Shown: one piece after another, positions 1 to 7,258 of the stretch
How the letters are laid out: each line of letters begins with the position of its first letter
How positions within the stretch are numbered: position 1 is the stretch's first letter
IMG/VR virus record: IMGVR_UViG_3300023170_003236
Coordinates: 1-20,176 of that record
Length of the DNA: 20,176 nucleotides
Source: a virus
Reading direction: 5' to 3' (one strand)
Translations under genes and position numbers: made by a program
Notes under the pieces: model-generated
The model's database searches: none
What the model saw: the letters and a program-made list of their open reading frames with translations, nothing else
What the model was told of the DNA's origin: nothing

Positions 1-1350
1 TGTTATCTTATAAAACTCATTTATAATATTATAAAACTTTTCGTTAAATTTTTTATTAACGGTTTGTATTCTTGCTGTATTATCTTTGTGTGTTATGCCT
101 GGTACTTTATCAGTTTTAACTTTACATATTCTACTCATATAAGGACTAGGTAATCTTGTATCAAAATATTCTTTATAGTGTTCTTCTAAAACAGCAGGTG
201 CAAAAGGTCTAAAGTCTTCTCTCATTTTTACAGTATGATTAATAATATCTTTTATATTAGGATTACGTGGGTCTGCAAGTATTGATCTATTACCCAATGC
301 ACGATTGCCACTTTCTGATTTGCCTTGAAACCAACCTACTATTTTACCATCAGCAATGGCCTGTGCAACTTCTCTATAATTTACTTCTTCTATTCCATTA
401 TAATCATATTCTTTACCAGCAAATGTTTCTGATATGTGTACGTTATTATTCAATGTATAATCAGCGTGTTGATATGTGCCAATTGATTGTCCTTCATCAC
501 CAACAGCTGGTGGTACAAATACATTTTCATAATGTTTGGTAAATTCTTCATTCATATAGCCATTGTAAGCAACACCACCTGCAATACATAAGTTGTTACA
601 ACTCTTTAATGGATAAACGTGTTCTTTTATTTTGTCTATTGTAAATTTTTGTAGAGTGTGGGCTAAATCATGCAATCCATAATTGTCTATACTTATATAA
701 GAAAAATCTTGTTTTTTTTCAGTAATACGGCCGTTTAATATTATTTGAAAAATATTGTAGTAGTATTGACTAAATTTACCATATGCAACTAGTCCCATTA
801 GTTTACTTGCACCTAGTGTGCCAAAGCCTGTAAAGTTGGACATATGATTCCATAACCAACCAATAGGTAATTTATCAGACAAGTCTATCAAATTTTGGTC
901 TTTATCAAAAAAGACACATCTATATTTTGATCCTATGCCGTCAATTGCTAGTATATCTGATTTTTCAAAACCTGAATTGATAAAGGCATAAGTGGCATGA
1001 GATTGATGATGATCTATAAAATATAATCCATCTTTGTAATAATAATCCCAAAGTTTTTTTGGTTCATATTTGAATACATCTTGCGGTAACATATCTTTAC
1101 ACATTCTGACACCACCATAGGTGTATGTAAATGCTAATACATCATCTTTTTTTTTAAAATATTCTTTTACAAACTCCTCATTTAAACGATAGTCTGCAGG
1201 ATTTAAAATATCTGATTGATGAGCATAAGCCTCAGTGTGATAAGGTAAATTATGTTTAAATCTTGTAAATCTTTCTCTTTGATTATGAAATATACCATCA
1301 TAGGTGTTATGGTCGTGTAAGTTGAGTGCTACAGAATATATTTTAGTCAT
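1..1350 (-). CDS. NodU/CmcH-type carbamoyltransferase (3' end cut by window edge)
   Basis: This is the last gene of the minus-strand operon. The reading frame is open for all 450 codons from the ATG at 1350 to base 1, so the C-terminus lies outside the window; family members are usually 550-600 aa. Seen: DHHQSHA near residues 113-119, IDGIGS near 134, LCIAGGVAYN and VPPAVGDEGQSIG in the middle, then GWFQGKSESGNRALGNRSI near 337 and MREDFRPFAPAVLEE near 375. These match the Kae1/TsaD-like N-domain and the start of the C-domain in NodU, CmcH and TobZ. Such enzymes move a carbamoyl group from carbamoyl phosphate, via carbamoyl-AMP, to a hydroxyl, commonly on a sugar. The ATG overlaps the upstream stop by 8 nt, implying translational coupling. 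The acceptor cannot be read from sequence. With a glycosyltransferase and a DegT aminotransferase in the operon, a sugar is likely; a modified DNA base is an alternative. Confidence 0.9.
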   Translation of the reverse strand, partial: MTKIYSVALNLHDHNTYDGIFHNQRERFTRFKHNLPYHTEAYAHQSDILNPADYRLNEEFVKEYFKKKDDVLAFTYTYGGVRMCKDMLPQDVFKYEPKKLWDYYYKDGLYFIDHHQSHATYAFINSGFEKSDILAIDGIGSKYRCVFFDKDQNLIDLSDKLPIGWLWNHMSNFTGFGTLGASKLMGLVAYGKFSQYYYNIFQIILNGRITEKKQDFSYISIDNYGLHDLAHTLQKFTIDKIKEHVYPLKSCNNLCIAGGVAYNGYMNEEFTKHYENVFVPPAVGDEGQSIGTYQHADYTLNNNVHISETFAGKEYDYNGIEEVNYREVAQAIADGKIVGWFQGKSESGNRALGNRSILADPRNPNIKDIINHTVKMREDFRPFAPAVLEEHYKEYFDTRLPSPYMSRICKVKTDKVPGITHKDNTARIQTVNKKFNEKFYNIINEFYKIT

Positions 1351-2167
1351 TTAATACCTTTGCATATTTCCTCATAGGAAAATGTCCTTTTGGTTGTACC
1401 CATTCGGTACAAGTTTTACAGTAGTTTTCGTATTTAAATAATTTAAAGTTCATCATCTTGTCAATATTTTCTTGTGTTAGATCAAATGTTTTAGATAGTT
1501 CAGTATTGTTAGCAAACTTTTTACTACAATGTACAATATGTTTTTTTTCAAAATCAATGACTGGTACCATAGGAAAGGCCGCACACATTTTTCTATCTAT
1601 TTCAGCTGCTTGTATCACATCTGTAAACTCTTTTGATCTACCATTAAATGCTTTCCACATTGTATTCTTGTGGTCTAGTTTTTTAATTACATCTAAATGA
1701 TTTTCTCTATACTTGTAGAAGTTAGGTGTTCTTACAACAACATTATAATTGTTAAAATCATTTTCAGGTATGTAATCAAAGTTACCTAATTTTGTTACTT
1801 CATTTTCATACCAATCTAGTATATTATGTTCAACATAAAGTATATCTTTATCTTCAAGTATATGTGGATATCTTTTACGAACAAATGAGTTAGATAATAC
1901 TGAACATACAAAGTTAGGATATTTTTTTATTTCATTTATTACCTCATCTAAGTTTTTAATAAGGCCAGGTTCACCACCTAATAGACATATTCTAATTTTA
2001 TAATTTCTTAAATAATGTAATGTTTGTTTTAAAAATTGAATATCAACCGTAAGATTACGCATTTCTAATGTGTAACTGGTACAATAATGACAATTCTTAT
2101 TACATGACATTGATAAGAAAAAGTCTATTGCTAAATAATCCTGTTGTATTTCTTCTAGTGTTTTCAT
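1343..2167 (-). CDS. Radical SAM enzyme with C-terminal cysteine cluster
   Basis: A 274-aa protein with a radical SAM CxxxCxxC motif (C22, C26, C29) that would bind the 4Fe-4S cluster cleaving S-adenosylmethionine. GGEP follows at residues 64-67, the usual SAM-contacting motif after strand 2. Four more cysteines near the end (C195, C214, C250, C253) resemble a SPASM/twitch-type auxiliary cluster. The start ATG overlaps the upstream stop by one base (TAATG), so translation is probably coupled. It sits between a second radical SAM system and the carbamoyltransferase. Substrates of SPASM-type enzymes range from peptides to sugars and cannot be assigned here. Radical SAM membership is secure; the reaction is unknown. 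Confidence 0.85.
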   Translation of the reverse strand: MKTLEEIQQDYLAIDFFLSMSCNKNCHYCTSYTLEMRNLTVDIQFLKQTLHYLRNYKIRICLLGGEPGLIKNLDEVINEIKKYPNFVCSVLSNSFVRKRYPHILEDKDILYVEHNILDWYENEVTKLGNFDYIPENDFNNYNVVVRTPNFYKYRENHLDVIKKLDHKNTMWKAFNGRSKEFTDVIQAAEIDRKMCAAFPMVPVIDFEKKHIVHCSKKFANNTELSKTFDLTQENIDKMMNFKLFKYENYCKTCTEWVQPKGHFPMRKYAKVLND

Positions 2168-2565
2168 TAATGTCTTATTATTGTTTCAATTTTATTGTAT
2201 TGATTTATTTCTTCTTCTTTTGTTTTTTTATATGTTAACACACCTTTACTACAAAATTTATAACATACAGGTGGAGCATCTTTGGGATTATTTCTTAACA
2301 TATTATAAAAATCTGTCCATTCTTTACTTTTAAAAATATCTTCTACTTTTTCATTGTTTTGTAATTTTAAATGTTCTTTAAATAAACTTTTTACCCAAGG
2401 TTGATTTCTATATAATTCATCATCAACCCAGCAACAAGGTGTAAAATATCCCATACTTGATAAGGTAAGTTCTTGGTTTTCAAAAATACATTTAGGCTTT
2501 AGTTCATTTTTATTCTTATCGGGAAAAGTAAGTTCAGATTTATATTTTTTAAGTTTGTCATTCAT
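2167..2565 (-). CDS. SPASM-like auxiliary-cluster protein, split from the upstream radical SAM core
   Basis: This 132-aa protein has the cysteine pattern of a SPASM domain (C26, C44, C45, C101, C105, with a PCCW segment) but no radical SAM core of its own. I chose the ATG at 2565 rather than the upstream TTG at 2613. The ATG overlaps the stop of the preceding gene as ATGAATGA and has AAAGGTG about 10 nt before it. Together with the upstream 196-aa core it makes about 330 residues, the size of a complete SPASM radical SAM enzyme. It is therefore either the second chain of a two-subunit enzyme or the broken half of a formerly single gene. An A7 tract lies just upstream in the core gene, and a +1 shift there would join the two frames. 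Confidence 0.7.
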   Translation of the reverse strand: MNDKLKKYKSELTFPDKNKNELKPKCIFENQELTLSSMGYFTPCCWVDDELYRNQPWVKSLFKEHLKLQNNEKVEDIFKSKEWTDFYNMLRNNPKDAPPVCYKFCSKGVLTYKKTKEEEINQYNKIETIIRH

Positions 2566-3148
2566 ACGTAAAATCACCTTTACTTTTTTTACTTCTCTGT
2601 GAATATAATACAATCATATCTATTTTTAAGAGTTTTGAATATTTTTTACAATCTTTTAAATACTTTTCGTTATAATCAAAAACAATATATTGCCAATACA
2701 CTTTTAGTCCCATTTCTTTTGCCATTATCATCATTTCAAATAGAAATTCACCATTCTGATTTTTTCTATACTTATGACTTAAATGTGGAGGACCATCTAT
2801 ACCAAATGTCCAACTAGCATTTGGGTTTGCTGAGAAAGCCTTTTTGTACCAATCTTCTTTTCTACCTGAAGCTGCTGTTAAAATTCTTGTATCAACTTCG
2901 TTTTTTTTACACATCTTTAACATTTCTATTAGATCCTTATTAAATATAGGATCAGACAATTGACCACCAAATGTAATTCCACCTTTAAAGAAATCTAAAC
3001 ATTTTTTAAAATCTTTTAGGGACAAATCAATACCAGGAACTATTTTGGTATTGTTTAAATCAAAGTATGTAACTCTTTTACAAAGAGGACATTCTAATGT
3101 ACATCTAGGACTATTTTCTATATTGAGTCTTATATTTGCAAAATTCAT
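2558..3148 (-). CDS. Radical SAM core protein (lacks its own auxiliary domain)
   Basis: A 196-aa protein with CTLECPLC (C16, C20, C23), a radical SAM CxxxCxxC motif, followed by GGQ (61-63) in the position of the usual GGEP motif and TFGIDGPP later in the barrel. It ends abruptly after the strands expected of a short barrel. The next gene begins inside its final codons (ATGAATGA, 8-nt overlap) and carries the cysteine-rich domain that normally follows in the same chain. Its own ATG overlaps the aminotransferase stop by 4 nt. It is a likely redox enzyme of the decoration operon with unknown substrate. If the split is a frameshift, the enzyme may be inactive in this phage. Confidence 0.75.
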   Translation of the reverse strand: MNFANIRLNIENSPRCTLECPLCKRVTYFDLNNTKIVPGIDLSLKDFKKCLDFFKGGITFGGQLSDPIFNKDLIEMLKMCKKNEVDTRILTAASGRKEDWYKKAFSANPNASWTFGIDGPPHLSHKYRKNQNGEFLFEMMIMAKEMGLKVYWQYIVFDYNEKYLKDCKKYSKLLKIDMIVLYSQRSKKSKGDFTYE

Positions 3149-4407
3149 TTTATTTTATTGTAAAATTTATTAAAGGCTATCTTTAACTTTTGTTTGTTGT
3201 TAAAACTTACATCTTCAATATAATCTGGCAACTGATAAGACTTTTCTATAATATAATCATAGATATCCTCAGTTGTTTCATTAATTAAATTTTTATCAAA
3301 TAAATCTTCACCTAATACTCTTTTCATATTGTTTACAAATTTATTATTTTTGTGTTCTAATGTAATAATAATTACATTAATTATTTTATCTATTTCTGAT
3401 TGTGTCATATATGGATGAATAGGTAAAGTTAGTATTGTGTCGCAAACTATTTTACTACCATAAGTTTTATCTTTTCTATATTCAATGTTTTTATACATAA
3501 TATTTTCTGATAATGGTTTATCATAATGTATTTTTGCGTTTAGAATATTTTTTAATTCATCTCTATCTTCTTTGTTTTGTAATCTAATAACATATTTGTG
3601 ATAGTTATGATCAAGGCCGTTTGTTGTGGGTTGTATAGTAACATAATCTTTTAATTGTTCATCATATTGTTTTGCTATTTCTTGTCTTTTAGATTGCCAT
3701 TCTTTCATTTTGTTTAATCTAAAGTTTATAAACTCAGCGTTCATTAACAACATTTTAGAGTTATAACCTAATATTTCATTATTGCCGTGTCTTCTTAATT
3801 TTTTAAATATCTCTGCTTTATCTTTATCATCTGTAAGTATAGCGCCGCCTCCTGCAATCCCAGCAACAACTTTGTTTGCGTTAAAACTTAACGTTGATAT
3901 ATCACCTATTGATCCTGCTTTGACACCATTAAGACTTGCGCCTAACGACTGAGCTGCGTCTTCTATAAATGTAATATTTTTTTCTTTACAAAAATCTATT
4001 ATCTCTTTTGTATCTGACATATTACCAAATAGATGTGGATAAACTATTGCTTTGACTTTATCCGAATACATACGTTTAATACTATCTAATGACATATGAT
4101 ATGACGATATGTCAATTTCACAAAATACAGGTGTTGCACCGACCATAGATATACAAGACGCAGTAGAAATCCAAGAAAAATTAGTTGTCAATACCTCATC
4201 GCCTTCTTTTATATCTAAACTTCTTAAAGCAAAGTGTAATGCGTCTGTTCCATTACTACAGGCTACAACATATTTTCTACCTGTGAACAATTTAAGTTTA
4301 TCTTCTAAAAACTCAACGTTACCTTCTTGTTCTTTTTGCATTGACTTATCAAAAAGTTCTAGGTATTCGTCTTTATGTTTTAAATATTCTCTATTCCAAC
4401 CTGTCAT
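3145..4407 (-). CDS. DegT/DnrJ/EryC1/StrS-family PLP-dependent aminotransferase
   Basis: A 420-aa fold-type I PLP enzyme. Seen: SNGTDALHFAL (51-61, cofactor phosphate region), EDAAQS (149-154, the Asp that pairs with the pyridine nitrogen) and SFNANK with K179 as the likely Schiff-base lysine, followed by a glycine-rich stretch. Family members aminate keto-sugars bound to nucleotides, making amino-sugars for glycans and antibiotics. The family domain ends near residue 353; about 65 further residues, rich in Asn, Lys, Asp and Tyr, form an extension of unknown role. The start lies within the upstream hydrolase gene (17-nt overlap) and the stop overlaps the radical SAM start by 4 nt. The operon context fits sugar-nucleotide or glycan synthesis. 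The family call is firm; the exact sugar is unknown. Confidence 0.9.
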   Translation of the reverse strand: MTGWNREYLKHKDEYLELFDKSMQKEQEGNVEFLEDKLKLFTGRKYVVACSNGTDALHFALRSLDIKEGDEVLTTNFSWISTASCISMVGATPVFCEIDISSYHMSLDSIKRMYSDKVKAIVYPHLFGNMSDTKEIIDFCKEKNITFIEDAAQSLGASLNGVKAGSIGDISTLSFNANKVVAGIAGGGAILTDDKDKAEIFKKLRRHGNNEILGYNSKMLLMNAEFINFRLNKMKEWQSKRQEIAKQYDEQLKDYVTIQPTTNGLDHNYHKYVIRLQNKEDRDELKNILNAKIHYDKPLSENIMYKNIEYRKDKTYGSKIVCDTILTLPIHPYMTQSEIDKIINVIIITLEHKNNKFVNNMKRVLGEDLFDKNLINETTEDIYDYIIEKSYQLPDYIEDVSFNNKQKLKIAFNKFYNKIK

Positions 4408-5158
4408 GTATAAACTCCGTTATTGCTTTTTGACCTTTTGCTGTAGGATGAGCATCATGTTTAGATATTACCATGCCATCTAACGGTTGATGGTTTGCAT
4501 CTCTTAATACTTTATACTCAACGTGAAAACCTCCAAATTTAAAAAATATTGGCCAACCTATAAAGTTTTTAGTATTAATATGATCTTCATAGTTAAATAC
4601 CATGTTTGTTAAGATTTTTTCATCTTTATTTTTATCACCTGGATAAATATGTCTTTCTATAAAATTAGGATCTGGATTTAATTTATTTTTATATACCTCA
4701 TGGTCGTTTTGATGTAAACCGTTTAACCATCCTTGAAAAGGTGAAATCATTTGAAATTGTTTATACGGTAAATTATATCTTTCACATAATACTTGAAAAC
4801 TATACCAATATCTCATAGTTCTTTTTGTCCAATAGAATACATCACCCTTTGTATCCACTCTACTGTTTTTCCAATATAGATTTTTTGATTCTTGCCAACT
4901 TCTTCTTTGACATTGAGACCAAGCTGCTATTACTAATCCTATTTGTTCTTTGTCAATGTTTTGTAAAGTATCAACTAATGCTTCATAGATATAATCATTA
5001 CCTGCACCAGATTTTGCTATGTTAATACATTCCATATTTAACTTGTCGGCTAAGAGTTCAGGCCATTTAGGCCAAGATGTGTCTAATTCTGGATGAATCA
5101 TTGTAGAGAAGTTTTTGTCACTAAAACTATCACCACTAACTAATAATATTTTTTTCAT
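4391..5158 (-). CDS. SGNH/GDSL-family hydrolase
   Basis: A 255-aa protein with the SGNH blocks in order: GDSFS with nucleophile Ser 11 (block I), KSGAGND with G53/N54 (oxyanion residues) and HDAHPTAKG near the end with D235 and H237 completing the triad. The family contains esterases, lipases and carbohydrate O-deacetylases. No signal peptide or membrane segment is visible, so it would act in the host cytoplasm or on the virion. The ATG overlaps the upstream stop by 4 nt. A TATAAATA string on the minus strand at 5191-5184, inside the previous gene, could be an internal late promoter but may be chance in such AT-rich DNA. In this operon an acyl-ester trimming role on a sugar is plausible but unproven. 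Confidence 0.8.
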   Translation of the reverse strand: MKKILLVSGDSFSDKNFSTMIHPELDTSWPKWPELLADKLNMECINIAKSGAGNDYIYEALVDTLQNIDKEQIGLVIAAWSQCQRRSWQESKNLYWKNSRVDTKGDVFYWTKRTMRYWYSFQVLCERYNLPYKQFQMISPFQGWLNGLHQNDHEVYKNKLNPDPNFIERHIYPGDKNKDEKILTNMVFNYEDHINTKNFIGWPIFFKFGGFHVEYKVLRDANHQPLDGMVISKHDAHPTAKGQKAITEFIHDRLE

Positions 5159-6024
5159 ATTCTTTTAATTAAATCAACTAAAATATTTATATTGTCTTTA
5201 TAAATCTGTTTCGTAGGCACAGGTCTGTTCCAATAAACCATACCACCGTCTTTCATACTTTTATCTCTTAAATAATCTACTTTTTTACCTAACCATTTAA
5301 ACTCTACAAATAATCTAGGTGCTGGGTCAAAATTAGGTTTTGTATAAACATATGTTTCAAATTTTCCTAATATATTTTTAATAGGTACGAATAGATTATT
5401 TAACTTAGGATTAATCCACTTTTCATTGTAAGTTACAATACCGTGATTTGGATATTTGTCTATGTGTTTTTCTATTTCTCTATAGTATATTTCATTTGTA
5501 CCTAAAAACAGATACTTAAATTGTATATCTGATTTAACTGGTTTGTAAATACTAAAGTTTATTATTTTTTCAAATTGTTCTCCTATGCCATTAGGATAAA
5601 CATCATAATCGCATAAGTCGTATATCTTTTTTGGTTTAAAATAATCTACGGCGTTTGAATATTCTTTAGGATGATTTTCTGAATATACAGATATGAGGTT
5701 ACCACTAAACAACAAATGTAAAGTAAGTAATTGATCATTTGTGTATGAGCTTTTGTTCAAGTATGCTAGTGTCAACATACTTCTTCCTAGTATTAATGTT
5801 ATATCGTTTGATGAAGGTGTATAAAAGTTAAATACCACATTTTCGTATTTTATATAACATTCATTAATAGCATTAATATAGTCTTGTTGACTAAATTTGT
5901 GATGTGTCAAAATTACTAGTTGACTTTTAATGCCAATTGAGTTAAGATAGCAACAGTGTTCATAACTATAATGAAAGAGACCATCACCAGGCTTACTTGT
6001 ACACACTATATTTACAATTTTCAT
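5155..6024 (-). CDS. Glycosyltransferase-like protein, first gene of the minus operon
   Basis: A 289-aa protein. The N-terminal pattern, strand then a GDGLFHYSYEHCCYLNS helix, and the late segment with NFDPAPRLFVEFKWLGKKV resemble GT-B glycosyltransferases (GT4-like), where a conserved acidic residue in the second Rossmann domain contacts the donor sugar. No diagnostic motif is complete, so this is a fold-level call. I start it at the ATG at 6024. An in-frame ATG at 6042 lies inside the spacer of the sigma-70 promoter (6031-6059) and could not be in that transcript. The predicted +1 coincides with the 6024 ATG and no Shine-Dalgarno sequence precedes it. The stop overlaps the hydrolase start by 4 nt. 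The following aminotransferase and carbamoyltransferase support a sugar-transfer role. Confidence 0.6.
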   Translation of the reverse strand: MKIVNIVCTSKPGDGLFHYSYEHCCYLNSIGIKSQLVILTHHKFSQQDYINAINECYIKYENVVFNFYTPSSNDITLILGRSMLTLAYLNKSSYTNDQLLTLHLLFSGNLISVYSENHPKEYSNAVDYFKPKKIYDLCDYDVYPNGIGEQFEKIINFSIYKPVKSDIQFKYLFLGTNEIYYREIEKHIDKYPNHGIVTYNEKWINPKLNNLFVPIKNILGKFETYVYTKPNFDPAPRLFVEFKWLGKKVDYLRDKSMKDGGMVYWNRPVPTKQIYKDNINILVDLIKRI

Positions 6025-6030
6025 ATATAT

Positions 6031-6059
6031 ATTATAACACATTTTGATAAATTTGTCAA
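6031..6059 (-). promoter_or_regulatory. Consensus sigma-70 promoter for the minus-strand operon
   Basis: Read on the minus strand, TTGACA (6059-6054) is followed by exactly 17 bases and then TATAAT (6036-6031), a perfect match to the bacterial housekeeping promoter. The expected start of transcription, about 7 bases on, falls at the ATG at 6024. This suggests expression by unmodified host RNA polymerase, i.e. early or middle infection, in contrast to the late-type elements on the plus strand. Confidence 0.8.
6044..6059. repeat. 16-bp imperfect dyad overlapping the -35 box
   Basis: TTGATAAA followed directly by TTTGTCAA forms an inverted repeat with 7 of 8 positions paired. It covers the -35 hexamer of the minus-strand promoter and lies just upstream of the plus-strand late-like element. 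It could be an operator for a repressor controlling the divergent pair, but short AT-rich dyads arise by chance. Confidence 0.35.
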
Positions 6060-6068
6060 TATTTATCG

Positions 6069-6076
6069 TCTAAATA
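6069..6076 (+). promoter_or_regulatory. T4 late-promoter-like element (TCTAAATA)
   Basis: TCTAAATA differs by one base from the T4 late consensus TATAAATA. It is followed by AGTAT and then the ATG at 6082, the same 5-nt spacing seen at 6952, 13897 and 17537. In T4 the start of transcription lies 6 bases after this element, here the A of the ATG, so a leaderless message is predicted. Confidence 0.45.
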
Positions 6077-6081
6077 AGTAT

Positions 6082-6516
6082 ATGAAATTCTATATTACTG
6101 GTACTCGTAGAGGCCTTGGTAAAGTATTAAATGAAAAATATGATACAGTTGATGACTTAAATAATTGTGATATATTCATTAATTGTAAGCATGATGGTTT
6201 TCAACAAGTAGAATTGCTTTATAAGGCTGCAAAACTTCATAAAAAAATAATCAATATAGGGTCTGCAGGAAGTGATTGGATAAAAGGTCACAAAGAAATG
6301 TATAGATATGGTATTGAAAAGAAAACACTAAGAGATGTAAATGAACAACTTTATTATGAAGGTGTTGACACTTGTATAATTAACTTTGGTTATTTTGACT
6401 CACCAAGAAGTGCTAATATAGACAGTAAAAAAATGTCTATTGATTATTGTATTTCAATTATAGATTGGGTGTTAAATCAACCACATAGAGTCAAAGAGAT
6501 AACTGTATGTCCTTAG
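6082..6516 (+). CDS. Short-chain dehydrogenase/reductase-like protein (minimal size)
   Basis: A 144-aa Rossmann protein. TGTRRGLG (residues 6-13) matches the SDR TGxxxGxG cofactor motif, Ser 61 follows a strand (INIGSAGS), and Y76-x3-K80 gives the SDR catalytic Tyr-Lys pair. It is little more than half the usual 250 residues: the segment between the cofactor loop and the active site is shortened and the C-terminal substrate-binding part is missing. I start at the ATG at 6082 because it begins with the expected strand and follows the late-like element at 6069. An upstream in-frame ATG would run back into the divergent promoter. The stop lies 10 nt inside the next gene. It is an NAD(P)H oxidoreductase or a degenerate NAD-binding protein of unknown substrate. 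Confidence 0.7.
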   Translation: MKFYITGTRRGLGKVLNEKYDTVDDLNNCDIFINCKHDGFQQVELLYKAAKLHKKIINIGSAGSDWIKGHKEMYRYGIEKKTLRDVNEQLYYEGVDTCIINFGYFDSPRSANIDSKKMSIDYCISIIDWVLNQPHRVKEITVCP

Positions 6517-6956
6517 ATATAGAAAAAATAAAAAGTGAACTAAAGCTATTACCTAAGTTTGATGAACAAATTTGTCTTCAAGGTACCAAAGATAATTTAG
6601 ATCCATTTTGGGGTGTGGGTAAATGGAATGAAAAATATGAAATGGGATATAAAGAAACAGATTTTAGCACATTTATTTTTGATCTGCCTTATATTAACAG
6701 TATTTTATCAGATTTAAAAATGTATCGTACCAGAGTAATGAATTTAAAACCTAAAACATGTTATACTTATCATAAAGATTTATCAAAAAGAATACACATA
6801 CCTATTGAAACAAATGAAAGTTGTTTTATAATTATAGATAAACAAATTTTTCATTATCCTGCAGATGGTAATTATCATGTAGTTGATACAACAAAAAATC
6901 ACACAGCATTAAACGCCTCCATGCTGGATAGAATACATATAGTAGGGGTTATATAA
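6507..6956 (+). CDS. Aspartyl/asparaginyl beta-hydroxylase-like 2OG-Fe(II) oxygenase
   Basis: A 149-aa double-stranded beta-helix protein. The central motif YHKDLSKRIHIPIETN has H89-x-D91 and then R95/H97. H132 (NHTALN) is the distal metal ligand and R142 (DRIHIVG) would hold 2-oxoglutarate. This order matches the Asp/Asn hydroxylase family, which hydroxylates amino-acid side chains. It is about the minimal length for the fold. The ATG lies 10 nt inside the preceding gene. A late promoter element overlaps its stop codon and serves the next gene. The protein or small-molecule target is unknown; it is the first of nine oxygenase-like genes on this strand. Confidence 0.8.
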   Translation: MSLDIEKIKSELKLLPKFDEQICLQGTKDNLDPFWGVGKWNEKYEMGYKETDFSTFIFDLPYINSILSDLKMYRTRVMNLKPKTCYTYHKDLSKRIHIPIETNESCFIIIDKQIFHYPADGNYHVVDTTKNHTALNASMLDRIHIVGVI

Positions 6957-6959
6957 ATA
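6952..6959 (+). promoter_or_regulatory. T4-type late promoter TATAAATA, leaderless geometry
   Basis: A perfect TATAAATA followed by GTATT and the ATG at 6965. The block TATAAATAGTATTATG is nearly identical to those at 17537-17552 and 13897-13912. The predicted transcription start is the A of the ATG. The only purine-rich run upstream (GGGG near 6945-6948) is too far away to be a ribosome site. Confidence 0.6.
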
Positions 6960-6964
6960 GTATT

Positions 6965-7252
6965 ATGAGTTATACATTTAGAAACGTTTATCAAAAACCA
7001 AACGAAGGTGTTGAAATTAACTTTTGGAACAATGACATATTAGCTTTGATTGATAGTTATTTTGACCAAGGTAAAATAACACAAAAACCTGTTAAAACTG
7101 TTGATGGTTTAGTAGAAACTTGGACAACAGTCTTTGTAGATCAAGCTGCCTATCAGGAATTTATAAATGAACCAGTTAATACACAAAACGGTCAAAATTT
7201 AGAAAACTTTTGTTCTGAAAATTCAGTATCTTATAGTTTAGAGGGTCAATAG
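6965..7252 (+). CDS. Unknown 95-aa phage protein under a late promoter
   Basis: I do not recognise this protein. It is 95 aa, soluble and acidic, with several aromatic residues (FWNND, ETWTTVFVD) and no cysteine motif apart from a single Cys near the end. There is no signal peptide or membrane helix. A perfect late promoter element ends 5 nt before its ATG. It opens the run of genes to the desaturase and FMN reductase, so it is probably made late together with structural proteins. It could be a small virion component or a partner or substrate of a neighbouring modification enzyme; nothing in the sequence decides between these. Confidence 0.7.
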   Translation: MSYTFRNVYQKPNEGVEINFWNNDILALIDSYFDQGKITQKPVKTVDGLVETWTTVFVDQAAYQEFINEPVNTQNGQNLENFCSENSVSYSLEGQ

Positions 7253-7258
7253 AATATA

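Noticed and set aside
267-542. 91-aa plus-strand open frame
   Set aside because: It lies antisense to the carbamoyltransferase, whose motifs are clear on the other strand. The translation is low-complexity Tyr/Leu/His/Gln-rich shadow.
1458-1700. 80-aa plus-strand open frame within the radical SAM gene
   Set aside because: Antisense to a protein with firm CxxxCxxC and GGEP motifs; no ribosome site or family resemblance.
2584-2590. A7 tract as a programmed frameshift heptamer
   Set aside because: The frame relation needs +1, whereas slippery heptamers give -1, and the AAA AAA phase does not fit X XXY YYZ. Coupled reinitiation at ATGAATGA explains the layout more simply.
4109-4483. 124-aa plus-strand open frame spanning the SGNH/DegT junction
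   Set aside because: Antisense to the conserved N-terminus of the aminotransferase and the catalytic end of the SGNH hydrolase.
5184-5191. TATAAATA on the minus strand before the SGNH gene
   Set aside because: It could be an internal late promoter, but it lies in coding sequence and AT-only octamers like this are expected by chance several times in this window; no supporting spacing pattern.
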